A stretch of DNA of 64,000 nucleotides from Pullilachnospira sp963929535 (GCA_963929535.1 CAWVIZ010000007.1:1-64000); one strand, 5' to 3'; shown: positions 26,207 through 34,938, numbered from the stretch's first letter. Notes: generated by a model not told the origin, from the letters alone. Numbers and translations: made by a program.

Positions 26207-26259
26207 TTTAATTTTACTAAATTTATTTAAATCGTTTAGTCATCATTTACTCAATACAG

Positions 26260-26288
26260 TTGACTGATTCAGGAAAATCGGGTATGAT
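26260..26288 (+). promoter_or_regulatory. Promoter of the LacI-family regulator
   Basis: TTGACT (26260-26265), 17 bases, TATGAT (26283-26288). It is divergent from the sugar operon promoter, so both may share operators. Confidence 0.8.
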
Positions 26289-26354
26289 AACCAGAGAGAA
26301 AAGCAGAGAAAAAGCCTCGGAAATATATGCCGAAAGGCACACAGGAGAAATGAT

Positions 26355-27377
26355 ATGATAATTTCAGCAAAAGAGCTGGCACAGCGATTAAATATATCAG
26401 CGGCCACAGTATCCATGGTTCTGAACAACAAACCGGGAATCAGCGAAAAAACCCGGCAAATGGTGCTGGAGGCGGCCAGAGAATTCGGATATCAGCCCTC
26501 CAGGAAGCAGGAAGAAGCGCCTTCCAAAGGCACGATCCAGTTCGTGATCTATAAAAAGCACGGCGCCATCGTCACTGACACGCCTTTTTTTTCTCAGGTG
26601 ACAGAGGGTATCGATGCAGGGTGTAAGGAAGCAGGATATGAACTGCAGATATTTTATTTTTATGAGACGGAGGATCCGGAAGCCCAGCTTTCCGCTCTCC
26701 GGGAAAAGAACTGCCAGGGGATCCTGCTACTGGGTACGGAGATGACCACTGATTTTTTTCCACAGTTCATGAAGCTCAATCTTCCCATTGTAGTGCTGGA
26801 CACCTATTTTGAAGAACTGAACTGTGATTCCGTTCTGATCAATAATGTGCAGGGAGCTTACCTGGCCACCAATTACCTGATCTCCAACGGCCTGACAAAG
26901 ACAGGATACCTGCGTTCCTCCTGTCCCATCGGCAATTTCCAGGAACGGGCGGACGGATATTACAAAGCATTGCGCCATCACGATCTTTCCACCAGCCATC
27001 CTTACGTCCACAGACTTACCCCCTCTATGGAAGGGGCCTATCTGGATATGAAGCGGATCCTGGAAAAAGGGGCCGAGACCGCCGATGCCTACTTTGCGGA
27101 CAATGATCTTATCGCTGCCGGAGCCATGCGGGCTTTTCGCGAAAAAGGGTTCCGGATCCCGGAGGATATCTCCATCATCGGTTTCGATGATATGCCGATC
27201 TGTGATTTTCTGGAGCCCGGACTTACCACCATGAATGTTCCCAAACAACGCCTGGGCCGCCTGGCAGTGGAACGTCTGGTGGCAAAGCTGTCCAGAAATT
27301 CCGAAACTCCCGTGAAGATCGAGGTATCTCCCCAGCTCCGCATAAGGCGCAGCGTAAAAATATCAGGCACAAATTAA
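26355..27377 (+). CDS. LacI-family transcriptional regulator of the sugar operon
   Basis: 340 residues. N-terminal LacI HTH (ISAKELAQRLNISAATVSMVLNNKPGISEKTR, residues 3-35, with hinge-helix region to about 55), then the periplasmic-binding-protein-like sensor domain with NNVQGAYLATNYLISNG and the C-terminal PEDISIIGFDDMPI...TTMNVPKQRLGRLAVERL. AGGAGAAATGAT precedes the ATG. Divergent to the isomerase-transketolase-kinase-hydrolase operon; effector presumably the pathway sugar or its phosphate (inference). Confidence 0.95.
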   Translation: MIISAKELAQRLNISAATVSMVLNNKPGISEKTRQMVLEAAREFGYQPSRKQEEAPSKGTIQFVIYKKHGAIVTDTPFFSQVTEGIDAGCKEAGYELQIFYFYETEDPEAQLSALREKNCQGILLLGTEMTTDFFPQFMKLNLPIVVLDTYFEELNCDSVLINNVQGAYLATNYLISNGLTKTGYLRSSCPIGNFQERADGYYKALRHHDLSTSHPYVHRLTPSMEGAYLDMKRILEKGAETADAYFADNDLIAAGAMRAFREKGFRIPEDISIIGFDDMPICDFLEPGLTTMNVPKQRLGRLAVERLVAKLSRNSETPVKIEVSPQLRIRRSVKISGTN

Positions 27378-27436
27378 AAAAGGGAGCGCGCCGGCATATC
27401 GATATGCTCCCCGATATGCCGGCGCTCCCCTTTTTC
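27375..27436. terminator. Long bidirectional terminator hairpin
   Basis: AAAAAGGGAGCG...CCGGCATATCG pairs with CGATATGCCGG...CGCTCCCCTTTTT around a short loop; it separates the rightward regulator gene from the leftward DUF3881 gene. Confidence 0.92.
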
Positions 27437-27440
27437 TTTT

Positions 27441-28316
27441 TCAGAAATTAATAGTTCCCTGCAGCCAGATGATCCCCTTAAACCGTCTTCCCGGCTGGGG
27501 AATTCCCATCAGATCTTTCTGATTGATGCAGACGTCAAACTGCATATCATTGCAGAGGATCGTAAGCTGATACAGTTTTTCACCTGTCCAGGTATTCTTT
27601 ACCTCTGCCACTTCTTCGATCTCTCCCATCACGTTATACCGGTCGCACTCCATACCATATGGCATGAAGTAGGAATCCACGATGGAAAAAATATCCTCCT
27701 TGCCAATCCTTCGGGAAATCATGGAATATGTATCCATGTCCTCCATTGTCAGGCTTTCCATTGCATCCTCATTTCCCTTCCGGGCTTCGTAGAGAAGCTG
27801 GCTTCTTTTCTGCACACTCTGGCGTTCCTTTTCCATCTGCTCCACGTTTTTCATAATGGGCAGAAGCACCTTCCCCTCCAGAGAGAGAGCAGAAAGCGTC
27901 AGCGTGGTTCTGGTCTGTCCCAGAGTTCCTTTTCCTTTTTCCCGAAGATACTGGCCCGCATTCTGCAGATAAAAGATCAGAGTCACACCGATCCGCACAT
28001 CATCGCAGGCCCCCGCAAAGGACTCCTTCTCCGCATGGCGCTCTACGATCACATCCTCACCGGTGGTGATCCCGGTTCCCCGAAAATACGGAAAACAATA
28101 CTCTGGCTGGAATTCATCATTCTCATCATATGATCCACAGACCGTAATCCCGCTGTCATATCCGTAATCCTTGGAAATCTCCGCAAAAATCCTGTTATTC
28201 CCCTCATCAATTACCAGCTTTTCATCGCAGGAGTTTATCACATCCTGGATCAGACGGTCCGTTTCCCGCTTTCCGTGGATATCAGAAAAACCAACCGCTC
28301 GAAGATAGCTGTGCAT
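27441..28316 (-). CDS. DUF3881 family protein
   Basis: 291 residues beginning MHSYLRAVGFSDIHGKRETDRL, characteristic of the Lachnospiraceae DUF3881 family. No membrane segment or known catalytic motif; mixed alpha/beta with a charged middle (QMEKERQSVQKRSQLLYEARKG). The ATG at 28316 follows GGAGGTG; the longer frame to 28385 is not supported. Function unknown. It lies downstream of serS in the same direction but 360 bases away, so it probably has its own promoter. Confidence 0.85.
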   Translation of the reverse strand: MHSYLRAVGFSDIHGKRETDRLIQDVINSCDEKLVIDEGNNRIFAEISKDYGYDSGITVCGSYDENDEFQPEYCFPYFRGTGITTGEDVIVERHAEKESFAGACDDVRIGVTLIFYLQNAGQYLREKGKGTLGQTRTTLTLSALSLEGKVLLPIMKNVEQMEKERQSVQKRSQLLYEARKGNEDAMESLTMEDMDTYSMISRRIGKEDIFSIVDSYFMPYGMECDRYNVMGEIEEVAEVKNTWTGEKLYQLTILCNDMQFDVCINQKDLMGIPQPGRRFKGIIWLQGTINF

Positions 28317-28679
28317 CAGCGCACCTCCTTCCTGTTGTTCCGGCCGTCCTCCCCGGAGAATCCCAGTATTTCTTTCCGCAGACAACGAACCAGGCGGACT
28401 GCCTGCCAGTTCCTTTTGCGCCGCTGTATGCCCGCCAGCATACCTTCAGCGCCCGCCCAAACAGATTGCAGATCCACCGCGAAGATTAAAGATTCCGCCG
28501 CTTTGGGGCATCGCGAATACGGCCTCCCTTTGCCCGCAGCGGGATCTTTGATGTAGTTTACATAATTTTTTGACATAATTCATTTACATAATTTATTCCC
28601 AGCAATGCCCCAAACGGGTATGCCCATAGCGGAGCGGAGACCGCTGCGGGCCGGCGGCACGCGTTCAGCTCCCGCCGTT
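28317..28679. repeat. Intergenic region with degenerate module B and a 13-bp triple repeat
   Basis: 28368-28435 is a worn copy of module B in reverse orientation (CCGCAGACAACGAACCAGGC, GGACTGCC/CCAGTTCC, GCGCCGCTGT). At 28557-28595 three adjacent 13-base units follow the pattern TTKACATAATTNN. A hairpin joining GCCCCAAAC near 28606 with GTTTGGGC over the serS stop may be the serS terminator, but it lacks a convincing T run. Confidence 0.55.
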
Positions 28680-29966
28680 TCAGTGTTTGGGCACAATTTT
28701 CTCCACACCGCCCATATACGGCTGAAGAGCCTTGGGAATATTCACACTTCCGTCTTCATTCAGATTGTTCTCCAGAAACGCGATCAGCATACGCGGCGGA
28801 GCCACAACGGTATTATTCAGTGTATGCGCAAAATACTTTCCATGTTCTCCGCTTACACGGATCTTCAGCCTTCTGGCCTGAGCATCTCCCAGATTGGAGC
28901 AGCTTCCCACCTCAAAATATTTTTTCTGTCTGGGAGACCACGCCTCCACGTCTATGGATCTTACCTTCAGATCAGCCAGATCTCCGGAACAGCATTCCAG
29001 AGTTCTCACCGGTATATCCAGGCTTCTGAACAGCTCCACCGTGTTCTGCCACAGCTTATCAAACCACATTCTGCTGTCCTCCGGTCTGCATACCACGATC
29101 ATCTCCTGTTTTTCAAACTGGTGGATCCGGTATACGCCCCTTTCCTCCAGTCCATGAGCTCCTTTTTCTTTACGGAAGCAGGGAGAATAGCTGGTCAGAG
29201 TTCTGGGAAGAGTATCCTCCGGAAGAATGGTGTCGATAAACTTGCCGATCATGGAATGCTCGCTGGTTCCGATCAGATACAGATCCTCTCCTTCGATCTT
29301 GTACATCATGGAATCCATCTCTGCAAAGCTCATTACTCCTGTGACCACATCACTGCGGATCATAAACGGCGGCACACAGTAGGTAAATCCTTTGTTGATC
29401 ATGAAATCTCTGGCGTAGGAGATTACAGCCGAATGGATCCTGGCAATATCCCCCATAAGATAATAAAATCCGTTTCCAGCCACCTTCCGGGCGCTGTCCA
29501 GGTCCAATCCGTCAAAGGATTCCATGATCTGAGCGTGGTAAGGAATCTCATAGTCCGGCACCACCGGATCTCCAAAGCGTTCCACCTCCACATTCTCACT
29601 GTCATCCTTTCCGATGGGCACCTGCGGATCAATGATATTGGGGATCATCATCATGATCCTGCGCAGTTCCTCCTCGACTTCCTTTTCCCTGGCAGACAAC
29701 TCCTCGATCCTGGCTCCGGATGCAGCCACCTGCTTCTTCACCTCTTCTGCCTCTTCCTTCTTTCCCTGCCCCATCAGCGCACCGATCTGCTTGGAAATCT
29801 TATTCTTATTGGCCCTGAGAGCTTCTACCTCCTGTTTGATCTCCCTGTTTTCCCTGTCCAGAGCGATCACCTGGTCTACCAGCTCCAGTTTGCTGTCCTG
29901 AAATTTTTTCCGGATATTCTCCTTAACCGCTTCCGGATTTTCCCTTACGAACTTTATATCTAACAT
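28680..29966 (-). CDS. serS: Seryl-tRNA synthetase
   Basis: 428 residues, the usual length. The N-terminal coiled coil (residues about 30-100, with ANKNKISKQIGALM) binds the long variable arm of tRNA-Ser. Class II motifs are clear: motif 2 in SPCFRKEKGAHG...YRIHQFEKQEM and motif 3 in NNTVVAPPRMLIAFLEN. It charges tRNA-Ser and tRNA-Sec. The promoter at 30041-30069 gives a leader under 80 bases with no T-box, so it is apparently not regulated by tRNA readthrough here. Confidence 0.98.
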   Translation of the reverse strand: MLDIKFVRENPEAVKENIRKKFQDSKLELVDQVIALDRENREIKQEVEALRANKNKISKQIGALMGQGKKEEAEEVKKQVAASGARIEELSAREKEVEEELRRIMMMIPNIIDPQVPIGKDDSENVEVERFGDPVVPDYEIPYHAQIMESFDGLDLDSARKVAGNGFYYLMGDIARIHSAVISYARDFMINKGFTYCVPPFMIRSDVVTGVMSFAEMDSMMYKIEGEDLYLIGTSEHSMIGKFIDTILPEDTLPRTLTSYSPCFRKEKGAHGLEERGVYRIHQFEKQEMIVVCRPEDSRMWFDKLWQNTVELFRSLDIPVRTLECCSGDLADLKVRSIDVEAWSPRQKKYFEVGSCSNLGDAQARRLKIRVSGEHGKYFAHTLNNTVVAPPRMLIAFLENNLNEDGSVNIPKALQPYMGGVEKIVPKH

Positions 29967-30040
29967 ATATTCCTCCCTGTATCCTTCCTTCCGGCAGAAC
30001 CCCGCCGCAGAAACATTGGTCGCCTATTTGCGATTAGCTT

Positions 30041-30069
30041 ATTTTATAATAGTATTCCCTATTTTTCAA
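30041..30069 (-). promoter_or_regulatory. serS promoter
   Basis: Leftward TTGAAA (30064-30069), 17 bases, TAAAAT (30041-30046). Confidence 0.85.
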
Positions 30070-30164
30070 GTATTATCTTGTACCATTTCTCTGTCCGCCC
30101 CCTCTGTCCGTTCATCCGGCTCCAAACGCTCCGGATGGATATGCGGATGGATCCGGGAGTCAAA

Positions 30165-30395
30165 GACCCCGCAGCAAGCTACGGGGTATCAAACTTGCAG
30201 CGCAGCAGAGCTGCGGGGTATTTGGTCTTCGCTTCGCTGCGGTCGGCGCTAACCGTGTGCCGCTGGCACACAGCGCCCCTCGCGGCAGGTCTCCGTTCCA
30301 CTTCGGTCGGCGCTAGACGTGTGCCACCGGCACACAGCGCCGCCAAATGGACATGCAAGCATGTCCGCTTGGCTCGTTGCCCGCGGGAATAAAAA
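30165..30395 (+). repeat. Composite of dispersed repeats (GCAGC hairpins, two R modules, one B module)
   Basis: In order: hairpin ACCCCGCAGCAAGC (near 30168), CGCAGCAGAGCTGCGGGGTA (30201-30220), module R at 30241-30288, a second R at 30305-30341 and module B at 30329-30392. R is built on GGCGCT/AGCGCC outside and TGTGCC/GGCACA inside. The gap 30070-30585 has no credible gene: the frames found here translate repeats only. Confidence 0.85.
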
Positions 30396-30584
30396 CCCTT
30401 CCCAAAGTACAAATTCCCCCGAAATTGTTTCCATGGTACCGGAAGGTTTGGCCAAATATTTTCTTGCATCAGGTCTTTGCCCTGCTCCGTCCCGTATCGT
30501 TTCATACGAGTCGTATCTTTTGTTTCATACAAGCCGCATCCTTCATTTCAGTTTACATAATACATTAACCATAATCATCCATAC

Positions 30585-30639
30585 AAAAAGTCCCAAAGCC
30601 ATGCTGACTGCGTCTGCCGGGACGCCATGACTTTGGGAC
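30585..30639 (-). terminator. Terminator of the parA-parB-DUF4446 operon
   Basis: Leftward GTCCCAAAG...CTTTGGGAC, extended by CATGG/CCATG, then TTTTT. Confidence 0.9.
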
Positions 30640-30650
30640 ATGTTATCATT

Positions 30651-31160
30651 CTATTCAGTTTCATTGAAATGCACAGCGTTTCTCAGCGCATCTGTCTCCT
30701 CCGAACTCAGCAGCGTGTAAGATTCTCCCTTTACAATCTCTTTAATATAGAAGAAACAATTATCCCTGCTGTGTATTGCATTGAGGATAAATCCTGTATT
30801 CTCCGAATCCAGCATAGCCAAAGCAAAACTCAGCTTTCCGCCCACATCGTCAAAGGCATCATATTTTACAATTCCATACTTTGTAGGACTTTTTTTGATA
30901 ATGCTTTTCAGCCGCCGGATCTCCATACTGTTGTCATCATTGGCCCAGGATACCCTCTCAAAATCCTTCAGTTTCTGGTTAAACATTTTCTCCAGACTCT
31001 GTCCGTCAGCTCCCTTCATAAACATGGCATATTTGCGATTCAACCGGTGCATAGACAGCGATACATTCAGAAACAGCACAATGAGAATCAACACCAGAAC
31101 CATAAGTAAAAGAACTAGAATTCCCTGGTCGATCCCTATTCTTGCAAACAATTCATCCAT
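30651..31160 (-). CDS. DUF4446 family membrane protein
   Basis: 169 residues. One N-terminal membrane helix (ILVLLLMVLVLILIVLFLNVSL, residues 14-35) and a cytoplasmic domain with GIVKYDAFDDVGGKLSFALAMLD, the recognisable DUF4446 centre. AAGGGG precedes the ATG. It follows parB by 12 bases, a placement I recall as common in Clostridia; a role linked to chromosome segregation or envelope is guessed only from position. Confidence 0.88.
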   Translation of the reverse strand: MDELFARIGIDQGILVLLLMVLVLILIVLFLNVSLSMHRLNRKYAMFMKGADGQSLEKMFNQKLKDFERVSWANDDNSMEIRRLKSIIKKSPTKYGIVKYDAFDDVGGKLSFALAMLDSENTGFILNAIHSRDNCFFYIKEIVKGESYTLLSSEETDALRNAVHFNETE

Positions 31161-31172
31161 ATGTATTTCCCC

Positions 31173-32117
31173 TTATCTGATAGACTCAAACAATTCAATC
31201 AATCGTTCCAACTCCGCCTGCGAATAGTATTCAATCTCTATCTTCCCCTTATTTTTCCCTTTTTGATGGATTGCCACCTTGGTACCTACAATAGACTTTA
31301 TTTTTTCCTCCAGCCCCTGGTAGACCGCTTCCATCTGCGCATCCGTCTCCTTGGGTTTGGCAATCTTGGGATTCAAAAGCATTTTTACCAGCTTTTCCGT
31401 CTCCCGTACGCTTAATTTTTCATCAAAAATTTTCTGGGCCGCCAGATATTGCTGTTCCCCATCATCAATGGCCAGCAGAGCTCTGGCATGTCCTGTGGAA
31501 ATCATCTCGTCAATTACCATCTTCTGCACCCGTTCATCCAGTTTCAGAAGACGAATGGAATTTGTGACAGCCGTTCTGCTTTTGGATACCCTCTCCGCAA
31601 TCTCATCCTGTTTCAGATGAAATTCTTCCATCAGCCGCCGATAGGCCAGTGCTTCCTCTATTGGATTCAGATCTTCTCTCTGAATATTTTCTATCAGAGA
31701 AATTTCCACGACTTCCTGATCCGTAAATTTTTTGATGATCACCGGAACTTCTTTGATTCCTGCCAGTTTGGCAGCTCTCCACCGTCTCTCTCCGGCAATA
31801 ATCTCATAATATCCATCCTTTTTCTGCACCAGAAGAGGCTGCAGAATACCGAACTGTCGGATAGATTCTGCCAATTCCAGGAGAGAGTCCTCATCGAAAG
31901 CTTTTCTTGGCTGTTCTCTGTTAGGTTCCACTTCTCCGATCTTCACAAACAAATCTGCCGGTTTTTCCACAATCTTTTCTACTATCTTTTCTACCACTTC
32001 CACTTTCCCGGAAGCAGATTCCTTAGTTTCCTCTGTCTGGTGTTTCCTGAGCGCCGTTCCTCCGGAGGGGATCAACGAATCCAGCCCCTTCCCCAGACCT
32101 CCTTTTTTTACAGCCAT
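31173..32117 (-). CDS. parB: Chromosome-partitioning protein ParB/Spo0J
   Basis: 314 residues. ParB N-terminal CTPase domain (EVEPNREQPRKAFDEDSLLELAESI, then IIAGERRWRAAKLAG, the CTP-binding arginine patch), central HTH (LKQDEIAERVSKSRTAVTNSIRLLKL) for parS, and a C-terminal dimerisation helix (YYSQAELERLIELF). It loads on parS; two perfect parS sites lie within 1.6 kb (33103 and 33652). Its start overlaps the parA stop by about ten bases. Confidence 0.97.
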   Translation of the reverse strand: MAVKKGGLGKGLDSLIPSGGTALRKHQTEETKESASGKVEVVEKIVEKIVEKPADLFVKIGEVEPNREQPRKAFDEDSLLELAESIRQFGILQPLLVQKKDGYYEIIAGERRWRAAKLAGIKEVPVIIKKFTDQEVVEISLIENIQREDLNPIEEALAYRRLMEEFHLKQDEIAERVSKSRTAVTNSIRLLKLDERVQKMVIDEMISTGHARALLAIDDGEQQYLAAQKIFDEKLSVRETEKLVKMLLNPKIAKPKETDAQMEAVYQGLEEKIKSIVGTKVAIHQKGKNKGKIEIEYYSQAELERLIELFESIR

Positions 32118-32884
32118 TCTTCATCCCCCCTGTGCATTACTTCCTCTGCTAAAAGGCGGTAGCTTTCCGCTCCAGTTGACCTGGAATCATAATAATTAAT
32201 GGGCAGCCCATGACTGGGCGCCTCCGCCAGTCTGACATTTCTGGGAATGATCGTCTTATAGATTGTCTGATTCAAATTACTTTTTACATTTTCCACCACC
32301 TGCAAAGAAAGGTTTGTTCTGGCATCATACATGGTAAACACCACACCTTCCATCTCCAGTTCCGGATTCAGTCTTTCCTGCACCAGTTGAATCGTATGCA
32401 TCAGCTGGGACAGTCCTTCCAGAGCGTAATATTCACACTGGATTGGAACCAGCACCGTATTTGCCGTGGTCATCGCGTTGATTGTAAGCATATTCAAAGA
32501 CGGCGGACAATCAATGATGATATAATCATAATTTTCCTTGATTTTTTCTATCTGGTTTCTCAGAATATACTCTTTATTCTCTATCCCGATCAGCTCGATC
32601 TCTGCTCCCGCCAGATTTACATTCGACGGAATCAAAGATACTCCCTGGAACTCCAGGTCCAGCAGACAATCTTTCAACTCACACTCTCCCAGGAGAAGTT
32701 CGTAAACAGTATTTTCCTGTTCTTCTTTTTCCACTCCCAGTCCACTGGTGGTATTTCCCTGAGGATCCATATCTATAGCTAGGACTCTCTGTCCCATCTC
32801 TCCAAGACAGGAAGAAAGATTGATGGCTGTGGTGGACTTTCCAACACCGCCCTTTTGGTTTGCGATAGCTATAATTCTGCCCAA
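32108..32884 (-). CDS. parA: Chromosome-partitioning ATPase ParA/Soj
   Basis: 258 residues. Deviant Walker A KGGVGKST (residues 11-18, with signature Lys11), Walker A' DMDPQGN, Walker B YIIIDCPPSL. MinD/ParA-type ATPases bind DNA non-specifically as ATP dimers and work with ParB. It starts with TTG at 32884, six bases after AAGGAG; no ATG lies nearby. First gene of the parA-parB-DUF4446 unit, transcribed away from the parS sites. Confidence 0.97.
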   Translation of the reverse strand: MGRIIAIANQKGGVGKSTTAINLSSCLGEMGQRVLAIDMDPQGNTTSGLGVEKEEQENTVYELLLGECELKDCLLDLEFQGVSLIPSNVNLAGAEIELIGIENKEYILRNQIEKIKENYDYIIIDCPPSLNMLTINAMTTANTVLVPIQCEYYALEGLSQLMHTIQLVQERLNPELEMEGVVFTMYDARTNLSLQVVENVKSNLNQTIYKTIIPRNVRLAEAPSHGLPINYYDSRSTGAESYRLLAEEVMHRGDEEWL

Positions 32885-33067
32885 TTTTTTCTCCTTCCTA
32901 CTGCATATCCATGTAAAAGCGCCCTCATCTTCCTGGCAAACCGGTCATTATCCATATTATGTTTTATCTCTGTGGATAACGGGCTGGCAGAATCTGCTGC
33001 GCCGTTCTGATGGATATCCTTTACCTGCAGCGGGTTATTTCATTATTAAAGATTGAACTATGAAAAC

Positions 33068-33073
33068 ATTATA
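33068..33073 (-). promoter_or_regulatory. Probable extended -10 promoter of parA
   Basis: Leftward TGTTATAATG gives a TG-extended TATAAT; no good -35 is seen. It lies 30 bases from the first parS site, so ParB spreading could influence it (inference). Confidence 0.5.
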
Positions 33074-33102
33074 ACACTCCTTTTTCTATAATTCTATAGA
33101 AA

Positions 33103-33118
33103 TGTTTCACGTGAAACA
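33103..33118. promoter_or_regulatory. parS site 1
   Basis: TGTTTCACGTGAAACA, a perfect 16-bp match to the conserved parS palindrome bound by ParB. Confidence 0.97.
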
Positions 33119-33119
33119 T

Positions 33120-33650
33120 TTTCCATGTTTTTCATAAGAAACCTTATCGTTGGAATACATATTTATTGCAAAACCTCCTTATCATCAACAGCACATCTTC
33201 CAGGCATTCCTGCATTTTGGGTGGGTTATCATTCCAAATTCCCCGGCAAAGCAGCAGCGGCATCACACTTACATCCATATAGAGCAACGGAACCCTGACT
33301 TGATGAGAATTTTCTGTTCTCCAGCATAAAATGTGTTTTCGAACACGTAATCTTCGACATACTGTACTCAGTTTGCGCGCTGGCCGTATTCCCTGGCCCC
33401 TGCACCATTACTGCAGCGAATTTTTGATTCCTGTAAAATCCATTTTATTTGATTTTCATTGGGTATGTAGTCTGTATCTATATTCTTTATCGATGTTTTG
33501 TGTCAAATACAGCCTCCGGCGCTCAATGCTGCTGAAGTTTCTGCGGACATACCAATTGTTTGCGTTTAAAAGATCAAAATGCTATCCAATCGCGACGCCC
33601 TTGCTATGTGAAAGCATTCTCCTTATTTCCAAAGGAATCCTGTTCAACAG
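33120..33650. other. Gene-free stretch between two parS sites
   Basis: No credible gene, RNA or repeat recognised here. Frames are short, lack ribosome sites and look random in composition. Confidence 0.6.
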
Positions 33651-33651
33651 A

Positions 33652-33667
33652 TGTTTCACGTGAAACA
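33652..33667. promoter_or_regulatory. parS site 2
   Basis: A second perfect TGTTTCACGTGAAACA, 549 bases from the first. Confidence 0.97.
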
Positions 33668-33712
33668 TTACAAAATTCTACATTTTCTGTAAAGAACGCT
33701 CCGGTCGGCGCT

Positions 33713-33770
33713 AACCGTGTGCCACTGGCACACATCGCCCTCGCGGGACAGTTGAAGGCTGAACTGTAAC
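33713..33770 (+). repeat. Dispersed repeat, module R
   Basis: GGTCGGCGCTAACCGTGTGC hairpin (TGTGCC/GGCACA inside), then CTCGCGGGACA, then the element end GAAGGCTGAACTGTAAC. Same 3' end as the full copies at 19518 and 48267. Confidence 0.85.
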
Positions 33771-33872
33771 CATTCTGCATTCTTTTTTTAAAAACCATTT
33801 GTATCTTTATAAAAGATGAATTATAATAGAAGTAGATTTTTCATCTCAAGATTTTTCAATCAGGAGGTAGTC

Positions 33873-34826
33873 ATGAAGAAAAACAAACACAAACTGTTAA
33901 CCATAAGTATCCTAATTACGCTTACCTCAGCTGCAATCTTTGTTATCAATAAATTGATCACAGCTTCTGCCGTAATCAAAAACCTTCTCCATGGCAAGGA
34001 AGAAAATTATTATAACTGGAGATTTGGAAAGATTCATTATACGGTTCACGGAAGCGGTTCTCCCCTTTTGCTGATTCATGATCTGAATCCTCTCAGCAAC
34101 TCCAACGAATGGAAATCCGTTGTTGAACCGCTTTCTAAAAATCACACAGTTTACTGTATTGATCTGCTTGGGTGCGGATGTTCCGATCGTCCCAAAATTA
34201 CATATACCAATTTTCTGTATGTGCAGTTGATCACAGATTTCATCAAAACGATCATCAAAGAAAAAACGGATATTATCACCAGCGGTCTGTCGGGTTCTTT
34301 CGTAGTGATGGCCTGTAGAAATGATGATACCATCATCAACAAGATTATGATGGTAAATCCTACAGATCTGGCAATATTGAATCAGATTCCCACTAAGCAG
34401 TCTAAAATCGCCAAATTCCTTCTGGAGATGCCTCTTATCGGAACTCTGGTTTACAATGTACTGATGTCAAAGGGAAATGTAGAATTGTTATTTACCGAAC
34501 AGCTTCTGTATAATCCTTTCCATGTGGACAGCGAGCTGCTGGATATGTATTTCGAATCAGCTCATCTGGACAAAGCAAATGGAAAATACCTTCAGTCCAG
34601 CATCACAGGAAAATATATCTACTGCAATATAGCGCCTACGCTGAAAGAAATCAACAACAGCATCTACATTATCGGCGGACAAGCCGAAAAGGACATTCAG
34701 GAAACCATCAGCCTTTATACTTCCATGAATTCCGCTATTGAATATGAGATTTTTTCTCATACAAAACACCTTCCTTATTTGGAATCTCCGAGAAATTTTC
34801 TCGAATCTGTCAAAATATTTTTTTAA
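33873..34826 (+). CDS. Membrane-anchored alpha/beta hydrolase
   Basis: 317 residues. A basic N-terminus and membrane helix (LLTISILITLTSAAIFVINKL, residues 8-28) anchor an alpha/beta-hydrolase fold: oxyanion region LLIHDLNPL, strand YCIDLLGCGCSDRP, nucleophile elbow GLSGS (Ser140), and His in HTKHLPYLESP near the end. The last Gly of the usual GxSxG is replaced by Ser. The ATG at 33873 follows AGGAGG. The C-terminal domain is probably outside the membrane. Substrate unknown; stands alone between parS and the MBOAT operon. Confidence 0.85.
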   Translation: MKKNKHKLLTISILITLTSAAIFVINKLITASAVIKNLLHGKEENYYNWRFGKIHYTVHGSGSPLLLIHDLNPLSNSNEWKSVVEPLSKNHTVYCIDLLGCGCSDRPKITYTNFLYVQLITDFIKTIIKEKTDIITSGLSGSFVVMACRNDDTIINKIMMVNPTDLAILNQIPTKQSKIAKFLLEMPLIGTLVYNVLMSKGNVELLFTEQLLYNPFHVDSELLDMYFESAHLDKANGKYLQSSITGKYIYCNIAPTLKEINNSIYIIGGQAEKDIQETISLYTSMNSAIEYEIFSHTKHLPYLESPRNFLESVKIFF

Positions 34827-34938
34827 ATCCTTTGTTTTGACAAGATAGGCGTTTAAAATTGCACTTTTTCCATTTTTGATATCCGGATTTTTTGAACTTG
34901 TTCTTCATCCGGGAAAATCATCTGAAAATCAGATTTCA

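Noticed and set aside
28605..29963. 452-residue plus-strand frame opposite serS
   Set aside because: Complement of seryl-tRNA synthetase; no domain and no ribosome site.
29967..30040. T-box riboswitch upstream of serS
   Set aside because: The leader is too short and has neither specifier loop nor T-box sequence.
30179..30532. 117-residue frame containing RAKRTCLHVHLAALCAG
   Set aside because: Translation of repeat modules B and R; the same peptide appears in another frame at 16820-17353, again from repeat DNA.
33331..33663. 110-residue frame between the parS sites
   Set aside because: Random-looking composition, no ribosome site, and it runs into parS site 2.
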